Assembly (NCBI GenBank): GCA_900290315.1
Contig: OKRF01000129.1
Span: 211-10,530 of the forward strand
Source of the DNA: Candidatus Sulfopaludibacter sp. SbA3
GTDB lineage: Bacteria; Acidobacteriota; Terriglobia; Bryobacterales; Bryobacteraceae
DNA: 10,320 nt
Reading direction: 5' to 3'
The notes beneath the pieces are model-generated. The model saw only the letters and a list, made by a program, of their open reading frames with translations, had not been told where the DNA came from and did not search any database. The position numbers were made by a program, and so were the translations under genes. This document shows positions 7,007-10,320 of the stretch, piece by piece; positions within the stretch are counted from its first letter, which is position 1; each line of letters opens with the position of its first letter.

Positions 7007-8260
7007 TCATCCTCTGGCCGCCGGCTCGAACCACGGTGTTCCCGGCACCTGAGCTTTACGGGCGCCGTCGTCGTTCATCTCCACGCCCAGGCCCGCCCGC
7101 TCCGGCAGCGTGATGTAGCCCTTCTCGATGATCTCGCCCTCCTTGACCCAGTTCCGCCAGAGGTCGGGCGAATCGATCCAGTGCCATTCCTGGACCAGGA
7201 AATTGGGAATCGCGGCGCACACCTGCGCGGTCGCCATCATGCCGATGGGCGAAGTCACCGCGTGCGGCGCCACCGGCACATAGTAAGCGTGCGCCATATC
7301 GGCGATCTTGCGTGCTTCCAGCAGGCCGCCGGTTTTCTGGAAATCGGGCATTATGATGTCCGCCGCGCGTTTCTCCAGAAGCTCGCGGAATCCGTGGCGC
7401 AGAAACAGATTCTCCCCGCAACAGATGGGTGTACTGGTGGAAGCGCGTATGTCGCGCATGGCATCGATGTTTTCCGGAGGCACCGGCTCCTCCAGCCACA
7501 GCAGCTTGAACTTCTCCACTTCTTTGGCCACCCGTTTGCCGGTGGTCGCGTCGTATCGCCCGTGCATGTCCACCGCGAGGTCCACGTTCTTGGGATAATT
7601 CTCGCGCGTGAAAGCGATCTTGGCCAACATGTGGTCGATCTCGCCGTTGGAGGCCGTCCAGTTGACCCGGTCGAAGCGCGCCGGGTCGGCAGCATCGTCA
7701 ATGTCGATCTTGGCCGCGGTGAAACCCAGCTTCTGAATCTCGTGGATCCGCGCGATGGAGCGCTCGTCGCCGGGAATCATCTCCCGCGAGCCGGAATCGC
7801 AATAGACCCGCACACGGTCGCGCACCTTGCCGCCCAGCAGTTGATACACCGGCAGCCCCAGCGCCTTCCCGGCGATATCCCACAGCGCAATTTCCACGCC
7901 CGTTAGCGCCGTGACGTACTGCCCGGACTGCGCTCCGGCGAAGATGCCCGAGGTGCGGATGCGCTCAAACGCCGCCTCGATATTCAGCGGGTCTTGCCCC
8001 ACCAGCAGCCGCGCGAAGGAACGGATCAGCGGCACGTTGCCCTGCGCTGCGTCCGTGGATTCGCCCTGGCCCACAATGCCCTGGTCGGTGTAGATGCGAA
8101 CGTGCACCTGGTAGCCGTGCACGCGAACTTCCGCCGTGCGGACTTCGGTAATCCTCAGCTTGGGACGCCGATAGGGAGTGCTGGCCTGCTCCACAGCGGC
8201 GGCTAGAGACGGCAGCCCCAACAGTCCGGCCACCACATTCCGGCGAGTGACAGAGCTCAT
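7007..8260 (-). CDS. Tat-exported enolase-superfamily acid-sugar dehydratase (galactonate dehydratase-like)
   Basis: This is a 417-residue protein of the mandelate racemase/muconate lactonizing enzyme group. The N-terminus VTRRNVVAGLLGLPSLAAAV is a Tat-type signal. The capping domain follows (RITEVRTAEVRVHG, 36-49, and TDQGIVGQGES), then the barrel, entered through TGVEIALWDIAGKALGLPVY and LLGGKVRDRVRVY. Catalytic positions visible: KIDIDD after GFTAA; Asp231 and His233 in VDMHGR; the EEP motif at 257-259 (WLEEPVPPEN); Glu283 in CCGENLF; His333 in APHAVTSP; Glu358 in VQEWHW. The three carboxylate metal ligands and the D-x-H plus late His arrangement match D-galactonate dehydratase-type enzymes, which remove water from aldonic acids to give 2-keto-3-deoxy acids. 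The exact substrate cannot be assigned. It is the first gene of the operon. GGAGGAGG (8264-8271) is a strong ribosome site for this ATG. Confidence 0.9.
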   Translation of the reverse strand: MSSVTRRNVVAGLLGLPSLAAAVEQASTPYRRPKLRITEVRTAEVRVHGYQVHVRIYTDQGIVGQGESTDAAQGNVPLIRSFARLLVGQDPLNIEAAFERIRTSGIFAGAQSGQYVTALTGVEIALWDIAGKALGLPVYQLLGGKVRDRVRVYCDSGSREMIPGDERSIARIHEIQKLGFTAAKIDIDDAADPARFDRVNWTASNGEIDHMLAKIAFTRENYPKNVDLAVDMHGRYDATTGKRVAKEVEKFKLLWLEEPVPPENIDAMRDIRASTSTPICCGENLFLRHGFRELLEKRAADIIMPDFQKTGGLLEARKIADMAHAYYVPVAPHAVTSPIGMMATAQVCAAIPNFLVQEWHWIDSPDLWRNWVKEGEIIEKGYITLPERAGLGVEMNDDGARKAQVPGTPWFEPAARG

Positions 8261-8297
8261 AATCCTCCTCCATACACCAATTTCGTTGTGGACTCAA

Positions 8298-8327
8298 ACT
8301 ATAATCGCTTGCCCCCTCCGAAGGCAA
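8298..8327 (-). promoter_or_regulatory. Predicted promoter of the enolase/RraA operon, with overlapping opposite -10
   Basis: On the minus strand TTGCCT (8327-8322, four of six) and TATAGT (8303-8298, five of six) are 18 bases apart. Transcription would begin near 8291, leaving a leader of about 30 bases that contains the ribosome site. The same bases read on the plus strand give a perfect TATAAT (8300-8305) that could serve the divergent LamG gene, although no -35 is seen for it. Confidence 0.4.
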
Positions 8328-8329
8328 GG

Positions 8330-8355
8330 GGGGATCGACCGAGGGGATCGACCGA
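8330..8355. repeat. 13-bp perfect tandem duplication
   Basis: GGGGATCGACCGA occurs twice head to tail (8330-8342 and 8343-8355) in the divergent gap between the operon and the LamG gene. It lies directly behind the operon's predicted -35. It could be a paired operator or a chance slippage product. Confidence 0.6.
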
Positions 8356-8374
8356 GCCGATGTACCATCGAGCT

Positions 8375-9046
8375 ATGTTGCGAGCTTGCACACTTCTCCT
8401 CGTCTTGCTCACGCCCGCGTTGCCGCAAGAGGCCAGCGTGACCTGGCGTTTCGATCGGCTCGACCAGATCGGCGGACATCCCACCACCTTACTCGGCCAT
8501 CCCTCCGTCATCGAGACACCCGCCGGCAAGGCCATTCAGTTCAATGGCGTGGATGACGCCATCTACCTGGACGTGCACCCGCTGGCTGGCGCGGAGGCTT
8601 TTACCTGGGAAGTGATTTTCCGCCCCGACCCAGGCGGCGCCCCCGAGCAGCGCTTCTTTCACCTGCAGGAGCGCGACGCGAAGACCGGAGCGGACACCAA
8701 CACGCGCATGCTCTTTGAGATCCGGGTGATCGGCGACCAATGGGCGCTCGACAGCTTTGCCCTGTCCGGTTCGCAATCGCTCGCCCTTCTGGACCGCACC
8801 AAGCTGCATACCCTGGGCGCCTGGCACGCTGCCGCAGCGGTCTACGATGGACGCGAATTCCGCAACTACGTGGATGGCGTGCTGCAGGGCTCAGGTCCCC
8901 TGCATCTTACTCCGCAAGGCGCGGGACACACCTCAATCGGCACGCGCATCAATCGAGTGAACTACTTTAAGGGCGCGGTCCGCGAGGCACGCATGACCCG
9001 TAGAGCGCTAGCGCCGCCGGAGTTCCTGAACGCGGCAAAGCGGTGA
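8375..9046 (+). CDS. Secreted LamG/concanavalin A-like fold protein
   Basis: From ATG 8375 this is a 223-residue protein with a short Sec signal peptide (MLRACTLLLVLLTPALP, then QEAS). The mature part is a single LamG-like jelly roll: VTWRFDRLDQIGG, AIQFNGVDDAIYLDVHPLAG (the 'FDGxDDYV' type strand), FTWEVIFRPDPGG, LGAWHAAAAVYDGREFRNYVDG (the 'W.hvA.vyDG....YvnG' signature) and INRVNYFKGAVREARMTRRAL. LamG folds usually bind glycans or proteins and may accompany polysaccharide-degrading systems; no catalytic motif is visible. In-frame ATGs at 8288 and 8360 would add a charged stretch before the signal peptide, so 8375 is preferred. It is divergent from the enolase/RraA operon, across a gap of 114 bases between the two starts, and may share its control; this is inference. 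Confidence 0.8.
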   Translation: MLRACTLLLVLLTPALPQEASVTWRFDRLDQIGGHPTTLLGHPSVIETPAGKAIQFNGVDDAIYLDVHPLAGAEAFTWEVIFRPDPGGAPEQRFFHLQERDAKTGADTNTRMLFEIRVIGDQWALDSFALSGSQSLALLDRTKLHTLGAWHAAAAVYDGREFRNYVDGVLQGSGPLHLTPQGAGHTSIGTRINRVNYFKGAVREARMTRRALAPPEFLNAAKR

Positions 9047-9073
9047 CTGGTGGCTTTCGAGGCGATGCCTCAC

Positions 9074-9103
9074 GTGGTAACGCCGGCGATCTTGTCGCCG
9101 GTT
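9074..9103 (+). repeat. REP-like hairpin repeat
   Basis: GTGGTAACG precedes CCGGCGA (9083-9089), TCTTG and TCGCCGG (9095-9101), a perfect 7-bp stem with a 5-base loop. It starts 28 bases after the LamG stop and points toward the inverted copy at 9165. Between them, GGACGCGTCC (9125-9134) is a perfect 10-bp palindrome. Confidence 0.8.
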
Positions 9104-9164
9104 CTTTTGGTTGCAGAGTGGGACGGACGCGTCCTGCTTCACGCCGTGCGGGCGGGGTTTGTGT

Positions 9165-9190
9165 GCGGCGACAACATCGCCGGCGTTAGC
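9165..9190 (-). repeat. REP-like hairpin repeat overlapping the stop codon of the MBL gene
   Basis: CGGCGA (9166-9171), CAACA and TCGCCG (9177-9182), then GCGTTAGC. This is the reverse-strand partner of the 9074 copy, with one loop change. The GTTA of its conserved flank (read GTAAC on the other strand) contains 9186-9188, the TAA stop of the ferredoxin/MBL gene. Confidence 0.75.
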
Positions 9191-10046
9191 CAGTCGCCTC
9201 AATCAACCGCGCCACCTGCCGCCGCATCTCCTCCACCGGAAAATGCACGCGCTCTCCGTGCCCTGGCAGCACCCACTCAAACCGAAATCGCTGCAGCAGT
9301 GCGACCGATTCCACTTGCCGCTGCCACGAATACCAGCACACGCTGCGCGATGCCGTCAGTTGTCCCCGATTGCGGCTCCACCAGACATGATCGCCGCTGA
9401 ACAGGAAGCGCTCACCAACCAGCAGCGCACAATGGCCGCGTGTGTGGCCAGGCGTCGGGATCGCCAGGAATCCGGGCGCCAGCTCCAGCGGCGTCACGTC
9501 ATCAATCACCCACTCGGCATGGGGCTGCGCGGCTAGCTCCAGCCGATGAATGATCCGTTCGGAGCCGAAACGCCTTGCATATTTATCAGCATCTGCCACA
9601 TCGTCGCGATGCGTGAGAAAGATGTACCGCACCCCGCCCTGCGATTCCAATCGCCGTGCCAGAGGTTCCACATAGCGCGGCGCATCGATCAGCCAGTTGC
9701 CCCCTGGATGCTCCAAGAAGTAGCTGTTGCCGCCGAACGACTTCGGCGAATTGAAGCCGCAGTAAGATACGCCGTCCGCCAGTCGCATCGGAAACGCCGC
9801 GACCGCTTCGGCCACGCGCTCCTTGTCTGCCGTGCCGATCGATCCGGTGGGGCACGCCACCAGCGCCCGCAACGCCGCCAGTTGTTCGGCAGCATCGCGA
9901 GGCTGAAGTTTCACGAAAGAGAAGTCTCCGGTTTCACCGAAGATCGCGGGCGCAATCTGGCGGCAGGTGTCGCAATCGATGCAGGTAGCATCGACGAACA
10001 TCGGCCCCTCCACATTTTCGGGCAGAGCGCGCGCCCGGTCAGCCAT
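9186..10046 (-). CDS. Ferredoxin-domain plus metallo-beta-lactamase-fold protein
   Basis: From ATG 10046 this is a 286-residue protein. Residues 12-70 are a short ferredoxin-like domain: ENVEGPMFVDATCIDCDTC with Cys22, Cys25 and Cys28, and a fourth Cys65 in ACPTGSIG, fitting one 4Fe-4S cluster. From about residue 95 an MBL fold follows: GNSYFLEHPGGNWLIDAPRY, then FLTHRDDVADADKY (His146), IPTPGHTRGHCALL (His201, His205), LFSGDHVW (Asp219) and VLPGHGERVH (His263). The canonical HxHxDH is replaced by HRDDVA, so the metal site is non-standard. Similar fusions occur in cyanobacteria, plants and other bacteria with no firmly known reaction. There is no signal peptide, so it is probably cytoplasmic. 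The start is chosen from the conserved PENV-x-G lead-in; ATG 9999-10001 has a better ribosome site (GGAGGGG) but would remove that segment. The frame stays open up to an ATG at 10289 but reads through repeats. Confidence 0.88.
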   Translation of the reverse strand: MADRARALPENVEGPMFVDATCIDCDTCRQIAPAIFGETGDFSFVKLQPRDAAEQLAALRALVACPTGSIGTADKERVAEAVAAFPMRLADGVSYCGFNSPKSFGGNSYFLEHPGGNWLIDAPRYVEPLARRLESQGGVRYIFLTHRDDVADADKYARRFGSERIIHRLELAAQPHAEWVIDDVTPLELAPGFLAIPTPGHTRGHCALLVGERFLFSGDHVWWSRNRGQLTASRSVCWYSWQRQVESVALLQRFRFEWVLPGHGERVHFPVEEMRRQVARLIEATG

Positions 10047-10143
10047 ATCCCCAGGATCGCACGTGGCGTAGGGGTTAAGCCGCGAGAGGGAAGAAAACGG
10101 CGGGAAAACGCGTCGGGATTTCGTGAAGGGGCAAACTCGAGCT

Positions 10144-10178
10144 GTTAGGGGCCCGCTCGCGGGCAACGATGGGAATGA
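10144..10178 (+). repeat. Direct repeat with GCCCGC hairpin, copy A
   Basis: GTTAGGGG is followed by CCCGCTCGCGGGC and AACGATGGGAATG. GCCCG and CGGGC (10151-10155, 10160-10164) form a short stem. A near-identical copy lies at 10234. From CCCGC onward the two copies differ at one of 26 bases. Confidence 0.75.
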
Positions 10179-10188
10179 AAATAGGCGT

Positions 10189-10216
10189 AGGTAACGCCGG
10201 CGATCTTGTCGCCGGT
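10189..10216 (+). repeat. REP-like hairpin repeat
   Basis: AGGTAACG precedes CCGGCGA (10197-10203), TCTTG and TCGCCGG (10209-10215). This is the same element as at 9074, lying between the two GCCCGC direct repeats upstream of the ferredoxin/MBL gene. Confidence 0.8.
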
Positions 10217-10221
10217 ACTGG

Positions 10222-10312
10222 ATTTTCGAGAGTGTTGGGGGGCCCGCTTGCGGGCAACGATGGGAATGGACGATTGGGTACGGTTGCAAGTTCCTTCGCC
10301 TCTCTCGAAAAT
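10222..10312. repeat. 11-bp inverted repeat flanking direct-repeat copy B
   Basis: ATTTTCGAGAG (10222-10232) and CTCTCGAAAAT (10302-10312) are exact reverse complements, 69 bases apart, enclosing copy B of the direct repeat. They could be ends of a small non-autonomous element; no target-site duplication is apparent. Confidence 0.5.
10234..10269 (+). repeat. Direct repeat with GCCCGC hairpin, copy B
   Basis: GTTGGGGGG is followed by CCCGCTTGCGGGC and AACGATGGGAATG. The stem is GCCCG/CGGGC with a CTTG tetraloop. The rest of 10047-10320 has no supportable gene, and no clear promoter for the ferredoxin/MBL gene was seen. Confidence 0.75.
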
Positions 10313-10320
10313 GCCCGCAT

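Noticed and set aside
6779..7906. 375-codon plus-strand frame opposite the enolase-superfamily gene
   Set aside because: It is antisense to a clear gene with intact catalytic motifs. The His- and Arg-rich translation is typical of antisense frames in GC-rich DNA.
10144..10269. CRISPR-like arrangement of direct repeats with a spacer
   Set aside because: There are only two imperfect copies. The intervening DNA holds another repeat family, and no cas genes are present.
10047..10289. N-terminal extension of the ferredoxin/MBL gene to an ATG at 10289
   Set aside because: The extra 81 residues are encoded by the repeat block (for example the FPSLPASGP segment), are rich in Pro, Ser and Arg, and precede the conserved PENV-x-G ferredoxin lead-in.
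10075..10320. 81-codon minus-strand frame at the right edge
   Set aside because: It translates the two direct repeats and the hairpin, so FPSLPASGP-like sequence is repeat-derived. No family resemblance and no ribosome site.

Overview
The window is GC-rich, gene-dense bacterial DNA that looks like a member of the Acidobacteria, most likely the Solibacter/Bryobacter group. The evidence is the gene mix: an 'acidobacterial duplicated orphan permease' (ADOP), a secreted SBBP-repeat propeller protein, an exported enolase-superfamily enzyme next to an exported RraA-type aldolase, a Tat-exported DinB-fold protein and a ferredoxin/metallo-beta-lactamase fusion. This assignment is inferred from family content; no rRNA or other phylogenetic marker is present.

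Layout from left to right. (1) 1-457, minus: 5' part of a Tat-exported DinB-family protein, cut by the window edge. (2) 612-1010, minus: small exported rhodanese with a cysteine-rich active loop. (3) A divergent promoter gap, then 1077-3665, plus: an ADOP MacB/FtsX-type permease with no ATPase gene beside it. (4) 3666-3869: non-coding, with an inverted pair of short hairpin repeats. (5) 3870-5996, plus: exported protein with an N-terminal domain and seven SBBP repeats. (6) A two-gene minus-strand operon, 8260 to 6043: a Tat-exported galactonate-dehydratase-like enolase-superfamily enzyme followed 7 bases later by an exported RraA-type aldolase/decarboxylase. (7) 8375-9046, plus: small secreted LamG/concanavalin-A-fold protein, divergent from that operon. 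(8) 9047-9185: a second inverted pair of the hairpin repeats. (9) 9186-10046, minus: ferredoxin plus MBL-fold protein. (10) 10047-10320: repeat-rich non-coding DNA. The 458-611 gap is also non-coding and holds a degenerate copy of the hairpin repeat.

Most products carry export signals (DinB-like, rhodanese, propeller, both operon enzymes, LamG) or lie in the membrane (ADOP), so the window is strongly biased toward envelope and periplasmic functions. The operon is the most coherent functional unit: a sugar-acid dehydratase and a class II pyruvate-type aldolase could act in sequence on an acid sugar outside the cytoplasm. No defence system, phage, transposase gene, CRISPR, tRNA or rRNA was seen.

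The most distinctive non-coding signal is a family of REP-like hairpins (stem CCGGCGA, loop TCTTG, stem TCGCCGG, with a GGTAAC flank). They occur only between genes, often as inverted pairs. One copy shows a compensatory stem change and another supplies a stop codon.
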